DNA of 64,000 nucleotides from Burkholderia sp. WSM2230 (lineage in GTDB: Bacteria; Pseudomonadota; Gammaproteobacteria; Burkholderiales; Burkholderiaceae), in the NCBI RefSeq assembly GCF_000472445.1, contig NZ_AXAJ01000002.1, positions 186,001 through 250,000 on the forward strand, in the 5' to 3' direction. A model generated the notes under the pieces. It made no database searches and was not told the DNA's origin. It saw only the letters and a list, made by a program, of their open reading frames with translations. Shown one piece after another: positions 41,153 to 51,309 of this stretch. Position numbers and translations under genes: made by a program. Each line of letters opens with the position of its first letter. The first letter of the stretch is position 1.

Positions 41153-41352
41153 CCCACCGTTGGTTGCGGGGCGGAGCCGCACCGGTTTTCCACCTTCCAA
41201 GCGAGCGTCAACGTTCCGCCCGGGGGACTATGCATACTCTCTATAAGAAGCAGCACGCTTGCGTTACACTTTGCGCCTAATTATATCGACCTCGTGCGCG
41301 AGGTGGATTTCACCATCAAAATTTAATTCGAAAATTTATTGCATCGGCCACC

Positions 41353-43932
41353 ATGATTGATTCGCTTTCATCCGAGCGGGACGTAGAAGTTAAAGTAATC
41401 ACTACTCTTTTTAGAGAAATTCTTGGCTACTCTGAAGAAGAGATGCGCTGGGCAGTGCCGGTGAAGATGAATTTTGGTAGAGAGGTTAAGACCAAAGCGG
41501 CTGATCTGGTTATTCAAAGGCATGGAGAAACCCTTGTCGTCGTAGAAGCAAAAAAACCAACGGAAGCCATTTCGGGCGCGACAGGCCAGACTGATTCGTA
41601 TGCATTTGCTTTGCAGTCGCCATTCAGCTTCATAACCAACGGAAAAGAGTATCGCCTTCGAGCGTATTACCACGGTAACAAGCGCGTTGATCTTATCAGT
41701 GACGCCATTGAAACTCTCAATAAAAAAAGTTTTTCCAAGCTCATCAAATTAATTGGATCGAAGGAAATTTCCGGAACGACTTCGGAGGCGGCTGGATCGA
41801 TTCAAGAGCCTGACGCAGAAAAGATTCGCGACTATAGAAGATTTTTTAAGGGATTGCACAATTCCATAAGAGACGGCGACAAACTCGATCCAGCCGCCGC
41901 CTTTGATGAGTTAAGCAAACTGCTTTTGATGAGCGCAGCTGATGAGGCCTTAAACGCTCTGAATTCGAAGCATAAACGACTTACGGCCGAAGATGTAGAA
42001 AACTGGTTGGTGACGTCGCATAAGAAAGCGACCAGATCGGTAAATATCCATTTTAAGGAAGTAGTGCACTCCGCATTTCCGCTGCTTTCGGACGAAACCT
42101 CAGAAATCAATCTCTCACCTGAAACAATCGCTGTCCTCCTCAAAAAGCTTGAGCCTTTCAGCGTGAAAAGTGATGATGTGGATGTTAAAGGCCGAGCTTT
42201 TGAAGAATTTTTGCCGTCGCAATTAAGAGGCAAGGGACTAGGCCAGTATTTTACCCCTCGGCCTGTCGTTAACTTTATGTGTAGCCTCGCGGAAGTTTCG
42301 TTGAATGACGTAGTTCTTGATTTCGCTTGTGGGTCTGGTGGCTTCCTCATCAAAGCCTACGAGAAGATGAAGAGCGAAGTCGAAGTATTGCCGGCCGGGA
42401 CGATTAAACGGCTTGGCACGACTCGTCATGCTCTCCTCGAAGATATAAAGGTTTCACAGATATTTGGCATTGATGCTGAGCCCCGAGCAGCAAGAACGGC
42501 ACGGATGAACATGCTACTGTGGGGCGACGGTAAATGTGTGGTTCGCGGTAATGCTCTAGCGTTCGAGGATTTTTCCGGAAATCCCTATCAAGTGACAGAG
42601 TACGATGAGAATGTGGAGGGCAGCGGGTGCACGTTGATACTTGCCAACCCGCCCTTCGGCGCGCGTGAAAAAGACACCAAGATTTTATCTCATTACGATT
42701 TTGGTTCGCGCAGGAAGATAAAGGCGTCGCAGAAAACTGAGGTTCTTTTCGTCGAAAAAGCGCTTCGCTTGCTGAGACCAGAAGGTAGGCTTCTAATCGT
42801 CCTCCCTACCGGGCTGCTGAGTGCAGGTTCCTACGCGGATCTACGCATGCAAATACTAAAGAATGCATGGGTGAGAGGCATAGTTAATTTACCAACTCAC
42901 ACATTTGTTCAATCTGGAATACCTACCGTTAATACCGTGGTGCTGTATCTTCAGAAATACACCCAAAGTGTAAAGAATTTTATTGATGACCAAAAAATAG
43001 ACGATAACTTCGCCGACTTTAAGTCACTGCTTTCTAAGAATCCACAGTATGATTATGAAATACTTATGGCGGATTCAGAAAATGTGGGAAGCGAATTCGG
43101 CGGAGATAAGACAAAGAACGGCAGTGAACCAAATGATCTGGATCAGATCTTACAAGATATTAACGATGGCTCCGACGGAAATTTGGAAGAGTTAGATATA
43201 TTTGATTTTGCCGAGCGCCTTTACGGAATCAAGAGTTTCAGACGTCGCGACCAATCGCTCAGGGGCGCGAGAGAAGACGGTAAGGTGTTATTTAAAATGC
43301 GAGCCAGCAAGCTGATCGGTAGAATGGATCCCTCGTACTATGTATTCCAAGAAAAAATAAAGCATTTTGAAAGTCACATGGAGCCTATAGGCCAAAGAGT
43401 AAAGCCGGTATCAGATCGATTTCGGCCGAAGACGGCTAAGGAGCTAGACGCAGAGTATTCGTTTTTATCCATATCAAGTGATGGCAAAGTGACAACTCGC
43501 GAGGTGGTGCGGGGGGAAGATATTCTGACACCCCAAAAGAAGGTTGAGGCTGGTGATATCATTTACAACCCAATGCGCATTAATATCGGTAGCGTCGGTG
43601 TTATCGATGAAAGTCAAGCTGGGGGACTGATAAGTCCGGATTACCATGTCGTACGGCCTGATGGAATCGATGCAGAATATCTTATCGGGCTGCTGCGAAC
43701 TCCGTTCTATAAGTTTTATATTGATATTGTTACTACGGGATCTATCAGAGACCGCCTATACCCTCAGGACCTTCAAAAATTGCTGATTCCTAAGACTGAC
43801 GCTTCAAAACGGAAGCGAATCAAAGATCTTCAGAACGCTATTGCGGATGAAATAGACGACTCTCAGAAAAAGGTTTCTGAGTATTCGATCGATTTAAATG
43901 AAGCCGTGCGACAGATGCTTCCCAAGGTTTGA
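41353..43932 (+). CDS. Single-chain restriction-modification enzyme (nuclease, N6-adenine methylase and specificity region)
   Basis: An 859-residue protein combining three functions. The N-terminal nuclease resembles the HsdR N-domain: Asp51, Glu65-x-Lys67 (VVVEAKKP) and Gln79-x3-Tyr83 form a PD-(D/E)XK plus QxxxY active site. The helical segment and adenine methylase (about residues 150-560) carry GQYFTPRPVV, motif I DFACGSGGF (323-331) and motif IV NPPF (432-435). The C-terminal part (about 640-850) looks like a type I HsdS-like target-recognition half. This matches type IIG/IIC enzymes that cut and methylate with one chain. The gene is AT-rich against its surroundings, a sign of transfer. 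The ribosome binding site is weak. Confidence 0.88.
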   Translation: MIDSLSSERDVEVKVITTLFREILGYSEEEMRWAVPVKMNFGREVKTKAADLVIQRHGETLVVVEAKKPTEAISGATGQTDSYAFALQSPFSFITNGKEYRLRAYYHGNKRVDLISDAIETLNKKSFSKLIKLIGSKEISGTTSEAAGSIQEPDAEKIRDYRRFFKGLHNSIRDGDKLDPAAAFDELSKLLLMSAADEALNALNSKHKRLTAEDVENWLVTSHKKATRSVNIHFKEVVHSAFPLLSDETSEINLSPETIAVLLKKLEPFSVKSDDVDVKGRAFEEFLPSQLRGKGLGQYFTPRPVVNFMCSLAEVSLNDVVLDFACGSGGFLIKAYEKMKSEVEVLPAGTIKRLGTTRHALLEDIKVSQIFGIDAEPRAARTARMNMLLWGDGKCVVRGNALAFEDFSGNPYQVTEYDENVEGSGCTLILANPPFGAREKDTKILSHYDFGSRRKIKASQKTEVLFVEKALRLLRPEGRLLIVLPTGLLSAGSYADLRMQILKNAWVRGIVNLPTHTFVQSGIPTVNTVVLYLQKYTQSVKNFIDDQKIDDNFADFKSLLSKNPQYDYEILMADSENVGSEFGGDKTKNGSEPNDLDQILQDINDGSDGNLEELDIFDFAERLYGIKSFRRRDQSLRGAREDGKVLFKMRASKLIGRMDPSYYVFQEKIKHFESHMEPIGQRVKPVSDRFRPKTAKELDAEYSFLSISSDGKVTTREVVRGEDILTPQKKVEAGDIIYNPMRINIGSVGVIDESQAGGLISPDYHVVRPDGIDAEYLIGLLRTPFYKFYIDIVTTGSIRDRLYPQDLQKLLIPKTDASKRKRIKDLQNAIADEIDDSQKKVSEYSIDLNEAVRQMLPKV

Positions 43933-44147
43933 AGTTACTTCCGTTTTGGAACCCCTCTCTGTCGGCCGCATTCGCGCTTCCTGCTGCAATTGCGGCCGAC
44001 CTCTGCTTACCGCGAATCTAGCGCGCGAGCGCAGGCGGTTTTCGACATACCGCTCTCCGTTCCGGACGCAGACTAGACGAGAAATGGTAAGATCAGCAGC
44101 GCAAGCGGCTTACCCATTAACTAGCAGAAATCGAGCGGGGTAGAGGT

Positions 44148-44807
44148 TTGAACAAGAAAAATACGTACCGCATTATCTTGGGTGCGGAGGACTGGAGCTT
44201 ATCGGACTTCTACACGTTCCCGCATTTGCTAGAACAGTGTTATGCGTGGCTTTACTGTCTCGATTACAAAACTCATACCGCATTAAGTAACGAGAAAAAT
44301 CCTCTTTCTACCTACCCTTGGGCAGGTGGCTATAGCGTCGTCCATGCATATGCACTGTTTGACAAGCAGATTCATGCTGATGACCGTCCGATGATCGCGG
44401 GTATCAAGAAGACATCACCCGGATGGCTTGACCTAGCATCCAATGTCGCCGTCATTTATAAGTTGGCCGCCGCCCTGCCGGTTGTTGCCGGAGCGGTCCC
44501 TTCGCTGCTTTTCGCTGCCAAGAAGGCGTACAAGTTGATTACAGAAATCAACGAAATGCGCCGAAAAAACCGGGATGCAAACCTGAAAGCGACGGCAGCT
44601 CAATTGAAATCGGCTCACGCCATTTCGGTGGAACTGGCCAAGGGATTGGGTTACAAGAACCTCGAAGCGATGGACGCCATCACCGGGAATGAAGAGATCT
44701 CGATGAAGCTTTTGATGGCCCACTACCGTCGCATGACGCATCTGCTTGAGTTTGTACAAAACGGCAAGGCGACGTTTCCTACTGAAGAGTCACCGCACGA
44801 GAAGTAA
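44148..44807 (+). CDS. Unknown protein with one or two hydrophobic helices, candidate defence accessory
   Basis: A 219-residue protein beginning at a TTG preceded by GGGGTAGAGG. The N-terminal domain (about residues 1-75) is aromatic-rich. SPGWLDL at 90-96 leads into a hydrophobic stretch (about 99-124, VAVIYKLAAALPVVAGAVPSL) that could span the membrane, followed by a basic helical segment (about 125-205). SPG(W/F) followed by a hydrophobic helix recurs in uncharacterised bacterial proteins I associate with accessory islands. I cannot assign a family. It lies 215 bases after the restriction enzyme on the same strand and converges with the integrase, so a defence role is suggested by place only. 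Confidence 0.65.
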   Translation: MNKKNTYRIILGAEDWSLSDFYTFPHLLEQCYAWLYCLDYKTHTALSNEKNPLSTYPWAGGYSVVHAYALFDKQIHADDRPMIAGIKKTSPGWLDLASNVAVIYKLAAALPVVAGAVPSLLFAAKKAYKLITEINEMRRKNRDANLKATAAQLKSAHAISVELAKGLGYKNLEAMDAITGNEEISMKLLMAHYRRMTHLLEFVQNGKATFPTEESPHEK

Positions 44808-44859
44808 CGCGCCTGTTGAGCCAAGCGCGGGTTAGAGTCGGGCTGTGTATGCGCGTGCA

Positions 44860-46413
44860 TCAGATAGGTAGCTGGAGACCAGGTACGCGAATACGGGATA
44901 CAGCGTCAACAAGCGGCGCGAGGGGATACGAAAGGCCCCCGTATCGGCGTGACACCTTGCCGCTACTGTGGCCCGATAGCGCATCACTCACATCCTCATG
45001 GGTGCCGGCATTCCGGCATAAGTCCTTGAACAGGTGGCGGAAACTGTGGAACACCATTTTTTTGTTCTCGACTCTGCAGACATGCCTTAGTTGCTTGCTG
45101 AACCATTTGGACCAGTTCCCGGACTCCGAACCTTTACTGTCGGGCTTGAGCTTATCGAAGACGCGGAATTTGCCACGCTGACTGGCGACGTAATCCAAAA
45201 ATCCACGTGCCAGAAGTTCCGGATGGAGGGGAACACGTCGGATGCTGGTAGCGTTCTTCACTCCCTGCCCCGCCCCCTCATCCGTTATCCGCAACACCCA
45301 ACACTTGTGCGACTCCCCGTTGGCCGTGCCGTAGGTCTCCTCAAAGATGTCTTCGGGTCGCAACTGACACAATTCCTCGATCCGAGCACCTGTGAACAGC
45401 CCAAGTAACGGTAACCAATACGCCGCCTCCCCAGCACCGCCCTCCGGACGTTCTCCTTTGGTATAGATCGGAGTGGAAAATATCGCTTGCAGCGCGGGAA
45501 GATCGAAGGGTAAGCGTGCTGCCCGTGCGTTCTTTCGCTCCCCCACCCTTACACCCTGTGCGGGATTGGAAGTGGCCTGCAGATTCGCCACAGCAAAATT
45601 CAGGAGCGCGCGTAGCATGGTCAACTGCTTGTCGGTATTAACCGGAGTTTGACCGGATTCCAGCAATTTTTCTTTGAAGGCGACCACGTGGGCGCGTGAG
45701 ATGCTCGCGACAGGAATACGTCCCACATGCTCGTAAAACCGCCTCACAACCAAATCAGCGGCATTAGTTGTGCGCACATCGGGCGTCCGTTCCTTTGCCC
45801 ATTGCCCAACCAAAGCAGCAAGATGACCGGCGGAAGGACTGGATGAAGTCATTTCCAGTGCCGTCTCTCTAACCTGCGATAGTCGAACGACCGGCGAGCT
45901 TGCTGCTACTGGCGGCGTTGGCACAGTGCCGGTTTCGGCCCATAGACGGCGCAGCGCCTCTTTTGCTTCCTCGATACGTTCCTCGCGAGCCTCATCTTCA
46001 AGATCCAGCCGAGCTATCTCGTCATGGCCTTCATAGGCTAGCCATTCCTCGTGTGCTTCCACGGCCTTTTGCTCTGCAGCGGTAAGTACACGGCGCGGCG
46101 GTGTCGGGACATATTTACTTGCGGCGAAATCAAAGTCATATCCGGGAACAAGGGGCCACACATAGCCGCCCCGCTCCGGATCGTAGACCGGCTCCGCTGG
46201 GGGCACAGGGGAAAACGATTCCTGACGTACGCGATCAAACTCGCGATCCAGTCTTACGCTTTCTTCGCGGACGAGCTTACGTGCCTCAAGGGGATCGGAC
46301 GTGCCTAGAGCCTTAACGATCTCTTTCCGGCCTTGGTATTTGGCCTGCAGGTCGAGGGGAATTTTACGGCGGATGTAGTAGCGACTACCGCGCTTCAGAA
46401 GATGATTTGTCAT
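44860..46413 (-). CDS. Tyrosine-type site-specific integrase of the tRNA-Ala element
   Basis: A 517-residue integrase. The N terminus (LLKRGSRYYIRRKIPLDLQ) is the DUF6538-type head of phage integrases; a charged linker (about residues 110-180) precedes the core-binding domain (about 195-285). The catalytic domain (about 305-500) has Arg344 (TGARIEEL), His456-x2-Arg459 (FHSFRH), His482 (LSGHSSG) and nucleophile Tyr491 (SRRYGG), all intact. It should integrate and excise the element at the tRNA-Ala 28-base site that starts 95 bases upstream of its start codon. It lacks a clear ribosome binding site. Inverted repeats lie over its promoter region. Confidence 0.93.
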   Translation of the reverse strand: MTNHLLKRGSRYYIRRKIPLDLQAKYQGRKEIVKALGTSDPLEARKLVREESVRLDREFDRVRQESFSPVPPAEPVYDPERGGYVWPLVPGYDFDFAASKYVPTPPRRVLTAAEQKAVEAHEEWLAYEGHDEIARLDLEDEAREERIEEAKEALRRLWAETGTVPTPPVAASSPVVRLSQVRETALEMTSSSPSAGHLAALVGQWAKERTPDVRTTNAADLVVRRFYEHVGRIPVASISRAHVVAFKEKLLESGQTPVNTDKQLTMLRALLNFAVANLQATSNPAQGVRVGERKNARAARLPFDLPALQAIFSTPIYTKGERPEGGAGEAAYWLPLLGLFTGARIEELCQLRPEDIFEETYGTANGESHKCWVLRITDEGAGQGVKNATSIRRVPLHPELLARGFLDYVASQRGKFRVFDKLKPDSKGSESGNWSKWFSKQLRHVCRVENKKMVFHSFRHLFKDLCRNAGTHEDVSDALSGHSSGKVSRRYGGLSYPLAPLVDAVSRIRVPGLQLPI

Positions 46414-46416
46414 GAG

Positions 46417-46464
46417 CTTACGAAAGGGTGGTGTATGTTACACCGGCTGCCGCACCTTCGTAAG
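46417..46464. promoter_or_regulatory. Inverted repeats upstream of the integrase gene
   Basis: CTTACGAA (46417-46424) and TTCGTAAG (46457-46464) are perfect inverted repeats enclosing a second one, GTGTA-TGT-TACAC (46431-46443). They lie between the integrase start and attR, so they may be AlpA/excisionase or integrase arm sites and part of the integrase promoter. Confidence 0.5.
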
Positions 46465-46507
46465 TCATTGATCCTGCTGATTTTTCAAGCCAATCAACAG
46501 GTTGGAA

Positions 46508-46583
<76 letters not shown>

Positions 46584-46659
46584 AACATTCGACCAATTCT
46601 AGCACAGGCATTTTCCGTTTTGCCAGGCCACAAACCGCGACAAAACCTCCCGCCCAAGC

Positions 46660-47010
46660 TCACTTCGCGGGCGCCCCCGCCAGCACCCAATCGACCACCG
46701 CGCGAATGTCCGCATCGCTCATCGACTGATGCGCGGGCATGGGAATCATGCCCCACACGCCCGAGCCGCCGTCCTTCACCTTGCGCGCCAATTTAGCAGG
46801 CGCGGCCGCATCACCCTTATACCGCGCAGCGATCTGTTGAAACGACGGACCGACAAGCTTGCGATCCACCGCATGGCAGCCCATGCACGCATTCGCGCTG
46901 GCGACGCGCTGACCGCGCGGTGCATCGGCAGCAAACGCTGCGGGGCCGAACAAGCCCGCCGCCGCGCTCAACGTCAACTCCATCAGAACTCCGGCAACCG
47001 CACGCTTCAT
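46660..47010 (-). CDS. Class I cytochrome c (c551/c8-like), periplasmic
   Basis: A 116-residue small cytochrome c. A signal peptide ends about AAFAAD (residue 28), followed by the haem site CMGCH (about 43-47) and the axial methionine in WGMIPMPAHQSMSD. The size and the C-terminal DADIRAVVDWVLAG helix match c551-type electron carriers. The start overlaps the stop of the BON gene (ATGA), so it is translationally coupled to it. It likely carries electrons in the periplasm; its partner oxidase or reductase is not in the window. Confidence 0.88.
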   Translation of the reverse strand: MKRAVAGVLMELTLSAAAGLFGPAAFAADAPRGQRVASANACMGCHAVDRKLVGPSFQQIAARYKGDAAAPAKLARKVKDGGSGVWGMIPMPAHQSMSDADIRAVVDWVLAGAPAK

Positions 47011-47798
47011 TGCGTCGCCTTCGGATTGCCCGGATGCACCGCGTTCGAGTTCGTGACCGGCGCCGGCGCCTGCTGTTCAAGCGGCCGCGCGCTCACCGAC
47101 GAGTCCGGAATCGCTCCCACCGTCGCCGCACTCGCCTCCGGCTGCGATGCGGCGACTGGCGCCGTGGCCGCAGCAGCGGCCGCCGCCGCGGCTTCCTGCG
47201 GCTGGATGTACTGGAACACCTTCACGACCTGCGCGACGCCCGGCACGCGGCTCGCCACGTCCGCACCGCGATTGCCTTCGTCCATTGTGACGAGGCCCAT
47301 CAGATACACCGAACCGCGCTCGGCGACGACTTTGAAGTCATTCGCCGAAATATCCTTCTCGGCGATCAGCGCAGTTTTCACGCGCGTCTCGAGGTACGTG
47401 TCATTCGTGCGCGACGAGAACGAGCTGGCCGGCATGATCGCGAGTTCGTTGACGATCGTATTCACGTTGTTCAGCCCGCGTACGATGCTCTCGGCGCGCT
47501 GCTTCGATGCGTCGCCTGCCACTTCGCCGGTCAGCAGCACGCGACGATTGAACACAGTCACGTTCACATGCGCGGAGTCCGGCAGGTTCTGGCTGATCTG
47601 CGAGAGCGCCTTCACCTGAATCTCGCGGTCTTCGGTCTGCGCGCCGAGCGTGCGCCGGTCGGTCGCCATCAGCGCGCCGCCGCCTGCCGCGCCCGCAACG
47701 GCGAGAAAGCAACCCTGCAACGTCGCGGACAATCCCGCCGCGAACCCAACCACCAGCACGGTTCTCACCAGTGTCTTCTTGACGCGGAATACGCTCAT
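47007..47798 (-). CDS. BON-domain outer-membrane lipoprotein (DolP/YraP/OsmY-like)
   Basis: A 263-residue lipoprotein. The signal peptide ends in the lipobox SATLQGC (Cys about residue 29). Two BON domains follow (about residues 55-120 and 135-200), with NVTVFNRRVLLTGEV and TALIAEKDISANDFKVVAERGSVYLMGLV. The tail (about 200-263) is a low-complexity Ala/Pro/Gln region including nine alanines in a row. In E. coli the related DolP (YraP) supports outer-membrane integrity and is encoded beside diaA, yraN and rsmI, the same set as here. The start is the ATG at 47798, after GGAGAG. Confidence 0.9.
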   Translation of the reverse strand: MSVFRVKKTLVRTVLVVGFAAGLSATLQGCFLAVAGAAGGGALMATDRRTLGAQTEDREIQVKALSQISQNLPDSAHVNVTVFNRRVLLTGEVAGDASKQRAESIVRGLNNVNTIVNELAIMPASSFSSRTNDTYLETRVKTALIAEKDISANDFKVVAERGSVYLMGLVTMDEGNRGADVASRVPGVAQVVKVFQYIQPQEAAAAAAAAATAPVAASQPEASAATVGAIPDSSVSARPLEQQAPAPVTNSNAVHPGNPKATQ

Positions 47799-47823
47799 CA
47801 ACTAGCTCTCCTTCGGATCAATC

Positions 47824-48471
<648 letters not shown>

Positions 48472-48672
48472 TCATGAAGTTGCGCGGGCCGCGTTGCTGC
48501 GCGCCGCGAACTTTGGGTGCAACGCGTTACGTGAACAGGTGGCCCCGGAACACCTCGCGACATGCGCCGTCGTGAAGTGCGTCGCCTTGTTGCGCTGCCT
48601 GTTGTCCACCGCCCCGTAGCTCGCACGCGAGCGCAAGTTTATCGCACTAACACGCGTTCTCCGTGCATTGCG

Positions 48673-49161
48673 TCAGACTTCGTCGGCACGGAAAGCGTCG
48701 CGCAACCAGACGAGCCGCCCGGCTTCGAAAGCAATCACGTCGAAGCGGCAAGCGGGCTGCGGACCTGCGCGCGAAACCTGGGTGGCAAGGTAATGCTGCG
48801 CGGCGCGCACGATCCGCTGCCGTTTCTGCCAGCCGATGCTGGCCGCCGCGCCGCCATACTTGCGTTGCGCGCGCGCCCGGACTTCGACGAACACCAGCGC
48901 ACCGTCGCGCTCGCGCATGATCAGATCGATCTCGCCGCCGCGGCACGACACATTGCGCGCGACCAGACGCAAGCGCTGGCGCTGCAAAAACTCCTGCGCG
49001 CGTAGCTCGAAAGCCGCGCCGACGAGTTTGGACCCCGCCTGCCCGGAAAAGTTGTCGGGCGGAACGGCACACGGCTTCGGCTTCGGCCTGGGCGCGGGCT
49101 TCGCGCGAGTTGCGCTCTCAACAGGCACGCCGCCCGGAGCGTCTGCCCCTGCGTGGCACAA
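48673..49161 (-). CDS. yraN: YraN/UPF0102 family protein (endonuclease-like fold)
   Basis: A 162-residue product whose core (about residues 48-150) is the UPF0102 domain: [56 protein letters not shown]...FVEVRAR carries the Asp and Glu-x-Arg of a PD-(D/E)XK-type fold, with Arg in place of Lys. Function is unknown; it is regularly next to rsmI. The start is uncertain: a TTG at 49161 with GAGG upstream gives the Met-Cys-His-Ala beginning I expect, while the frame continues to an ATG at 49200 that would overlap the rsmI start. Confidence 0.82.
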   Translation of the reverse strand: MCHAGADAPGGVPVESATRAKPAPRPKPKPCAVPPDNFSGQAGSKLVGAAFELRAQEFLQRQRLRLVARNVSCRGGEIDLIMRERDGALVFVEVRARAQRKYGGAAASIGWQKRQRIVRAAQHYLATQVSRAGPQPACRFDVIAFEAGRLVWLRDAFRADEV

Positions 49162-49198
49162 TGACGGCCTCGTTCCGTCCGTTTGCGTTTTCTGCCTC

Positions 49199-50077
49199 AT
49201 GACTCCTCTCTTCGAACTCGCGCAAGGACAGCAGTACCCCGCCGCCGCGCTGTATGTGGTGGCCACGCCAATCGGCAATGTCGCCGACATCACGCTGCGC
49301 GCGCTGCATGTGCTGGGACTCGTGGATCGCATCGCCGCCGAGGACACCCGCAACACTGGTCAGTTGCTCGCGCGCTATGGCATTTCGAAGCCGCTGATCG
49401 CGGTCCATCAGCACAACGAGCGAGCTGCCGCGCAACGCATCGTCGAACATCTGCAAGCCGGCGAGCGCGTGGCCTATGTGTCGGACGCGGGTACGCCCGG
49501 CATTTCGGACCCGGGCGCAAAACTCGTCGATGCCGTTCGCGAAGCGGGTCTTGCCGTGATTCCGCTGCCGGGCGCGAATGCGCTTGCGACGGCGCTGAGC
49601 GCAGCCGGCGATTGGGTCGCGACGTTCTCGTTCCTCGGTTTTCTTCCGCCCAAGCCGAAGGCGCGTGCCGCCACGCTGCAATCGCTGGCCAGTCATCCGC
49701 ACGCAATGGTGTTCTACGAAGCGCCGCACCGCATCGTAGAAACAGTGCAGGCGTTGGCCGATGCATTGGGCGGCGAACGAAAGCTGCTGATCGCGCGAGA
49801 ACTGACGAAGTTACACGAAGCCTTGCATTGCGGCACCCTGGCCGAAGGGCCAACGTGGCTCGCCGCCGATCCCAACCGGCAACGCGGCGAGTTCGTGCTG
49901 GTGGTGGAAGGCGCGCGACAGGAAGCGGCCGGCGAACACGATCACGACGCGTTGCTGGCAACCCTGCTGGAAGAATTGACGGTAAGCAGCGCGGCGAAGG
50001 TCGCGGCGGCGATCACGGGCGCGTCGCGCAACGTGCTCTACACGCGCGCGCTTGCGCTCAAGAAGGACGAGGAGTAA
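49199..50077 (+). CDS. rsmI: 16S rRNA (cytidine(1402)-2'-O)-methyltransferase
   Basis: A 292-residue tetrapyrrole-methylase-fold enzyme that methylates the 2'-O of C1402 in 16S rRNA using S-adenosylmethionine. [68 protein letters not shown] and [15 protein letters not shown] are its diagnostic segments, in order. Length is normal. The ATG at 49199 precedes [18 protein letters not shown]; the longer frame to 48836 is the shadow of yraN. It is divergent from yraN, and a strong terminator follows. Confidence 0.95.
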   Translation: MTPLFELAQGQQYPAAALYVVATPIGNVADITLRALHVLGLVDRIAAEDTRNTGQLLARYGISKPLIAVHQHNERAAAQRIVEHLQAGERVAYVSDAGTPGISDPGAKLVDAVREAGLAVIPLPGANALATALSAAGDWVATFSFLGFLPPKPKARAATLQSLASHPHAMVFYEAPHRIVETVQALADALGGERKLLIARELTKLHEALHCGTLAEGPTWLAADPNRQRGEFVLVVEGARQEAAGEHDHDALLATLLEELTVSSAAKVAAAITGASRNVLYTRALALKKDEE

Positions 50078-50131
50078 CGCGGAAACGGCGGCGCTGCAAA
50101 TCTCGACATTTCAGTCGCACAGCCGCACGAA

Positions 50132-50173
50132 AACAAGAAGGGCCGCTCATCCCGATGAGCGGCCCTTCTTGTT
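50132..50173. terminator. Bidirectional terminator between rsmI and rlpA
   Basis: A perfect 19-bp stem (50132-50150 with 50155-50173) has a CCCG loop and T-rich flanks (TTCTTGTT) on either strand. It serves rsmI on the plus strand and rlpA on the minus strand. Confidence 0.85.
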
Positions 50174-50244
50174 CTATGACAACCGGGCGCAACGTGTTCG
50201 TTTGCCCCATGTCACGCGGCGGCGCTGCGAGCGCCGCCAGAGAA

Positions 50245-50847
50245 TCACTTCTGCGCGGTCGATCCCGAGTTCGACGCGAGCATTTCTTCACGCGCGGCGC
50301 GCGCTTCTTCCTGCGTCAATCCTTCGATCTTCACACGCGCGGTGCCCGCGTGCCGCATATCGAGCATGTTCGCCGCCGCCATCGACAGATCGATCACGCG
50401 GCCACGCGCATATGGCCCGCGGTCGTTGATTCGTACGACGACGGAGCGCGACGTGGCCGGATTCGTCACTCGCACGTATGAGCCGAGCGGCAGCGTCCGA
50501 TGCGCCGCGGTCAGCGCGTGCATGTCGTAGCGTTCGCCATTCGCGGTGCGGCGGCCATGGAAGCCCCGGCCGTACCAGGAGGCGCGGCCGGTCTGATGGA
50601 AGTCCGACACGCCGGAGCCGTCATCCGTGAGGGGCTTCGCGTCGGCCAGCGACGGGCCCTTGGCAGCGGCGTCCGAGGCCGGCGCGCTGCCGTAGGCTTG
50701 CGGTCCGAAGGAAGCGGCTTGGCCATTGTTCGTGCGGAGCGGCACAGCGTTTGCGACGCTGTTGTCGGCGCCCGGGGGCGTCGCGCAACCGGCCAGCACA
50801 AAAAAGGCAAAAAGAGTCCCCAGACCACGGGATAACCGAGTTTTCAT
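50245..50847 (-). CDS. rlpA: Septal ring lytic transglycosylase RlpA family lipoprotein
   Basis: A 200-residue lipoprotein. The signal peptide ends in the lipobox FVLAGC (Cys21). After a low-complexity linker the double-psi beta-barrel (about residues 90-180) reads GRASWYGRGFHGRRTANGERYDMHALTAAHRTLPLG and VVVRINDRGPYARGRVIDLS, with the Asp of NDRGPY as probable catalytic residue. RlpA cuts glycan strands lacking stem peptides at the septum. It lacks the C-terminal SPOR domain found in larger RlpA. The ATG at 50847 gives a normal lipoprotein signal; an in-frame ATG at 50877 would add ten residues. Neither has a clear ribosome binding site. Confidence 0.88.
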   Translation of the reverse strand: MKTRLSRGLGTLFAFFVLAGCATPPGADNSVANAVPLRTNNGQAASFGPQAYGSAPASDAAAKGPSLADAKPLTDDGSGVSDFHQTGRASWYGRGFHGRRTANGERYDMHALTAAHRTLPLGSYVRVTNPATSRSVVVRINDRGPYARGRVIDLSMAAANMLDMRHAGTARVKIEGLTQEEARAAREEMLASNSGSTAQK

Positions 50848-51225
50848 AAGACGTGCAATCACATTGTCGAGCCGCATCACGCATCGTTGAGCGTGTTGCT
50901 GCGACTCCGGCGGCAAGGGACGACAACGCGCCGCGCAGACGAGCGCAGTACGTCGAAGCCCGGACGCAGCTCACTCAGCTGCTACCGCACGGTTAATTTT
51001 CACGTCTGGCGCAACCTGTCCCCGGCAGCCTGACCAGACCCCACATGCCGCCATCGAACGTGGCAAACACGTTCTTGCGCGCGAAGTTCAACGCGCAGGA
51101 ACGGCGGCGTAGGCCCCACCCAGCGTCACGACGGTTAGAGTCGTAGCAGGCGCGCGGCGCCTGGCTGGGCAAGACGTGTGCATCGAATGCATCGATACCT
51201 GATGGCCGTCATACCGCGACAGCCC

Positions 51226-51309
51226 TTACTTGAGTGGCGATCCGCGCTCCCATTTTTGATGGGGACGCATCGCCTTGTGGCAGCACGATTCCTCGTGCAT
51301 GGGCTCCAT
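51226..51309 (-). CDS. Candidate 27-codon mini-ORF, possible leader peptide
   Basis: An ATG at 51309 (second ATG at 51300) opens a 27-residue frame, with the two cysteines in EESCCHKAM and a basic tail ending GSPLK, stopped by TAA. It begins right at the predicted transcript start of a promoter with perfect TATAAT. The codons for HEESC lie in the hairpin GCACGA-GGAA-TCGTGC (51283-51298). The first ATG overlaps the -10 element, so the second ATG, as a leaderless start, is more plausible. No ribosome binding site is seen. It may be a leader peptide for rlpA or chance. Confidence 0.3.
   Translation of the reverse strand: MEPMHEESCCHKAMRPHQKWERGSPLK

Larger units (their letters stand above)
37474..46507. 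mobile_element. 9.0-kb integrative element in tRNA-Ala(CGC), satellite/defence-island type
   Basis: The element is bounded by an exact 28-base direct repeat, 37474-37501 and 46508-46535; the right copy is the 3' end of an intact tRNA-Ala(CGC) gene. A tyrosine integrase is encoded next to the tRNA and reads away from it. Inside are a TerS-like/AlpA fusion, a Trp-rich unknown protein, an endonuclease-VII-like HNH protein, a serine recombinase, a single-chain restriction-modification enzyme and an unknown possible membrane protein. Several genes use AT-rich codons unlike the chromosome. There are no structural phage genes and no conjugation genes, so a phage-satellite or small defence island is the best description. 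Confidence 0.9.
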
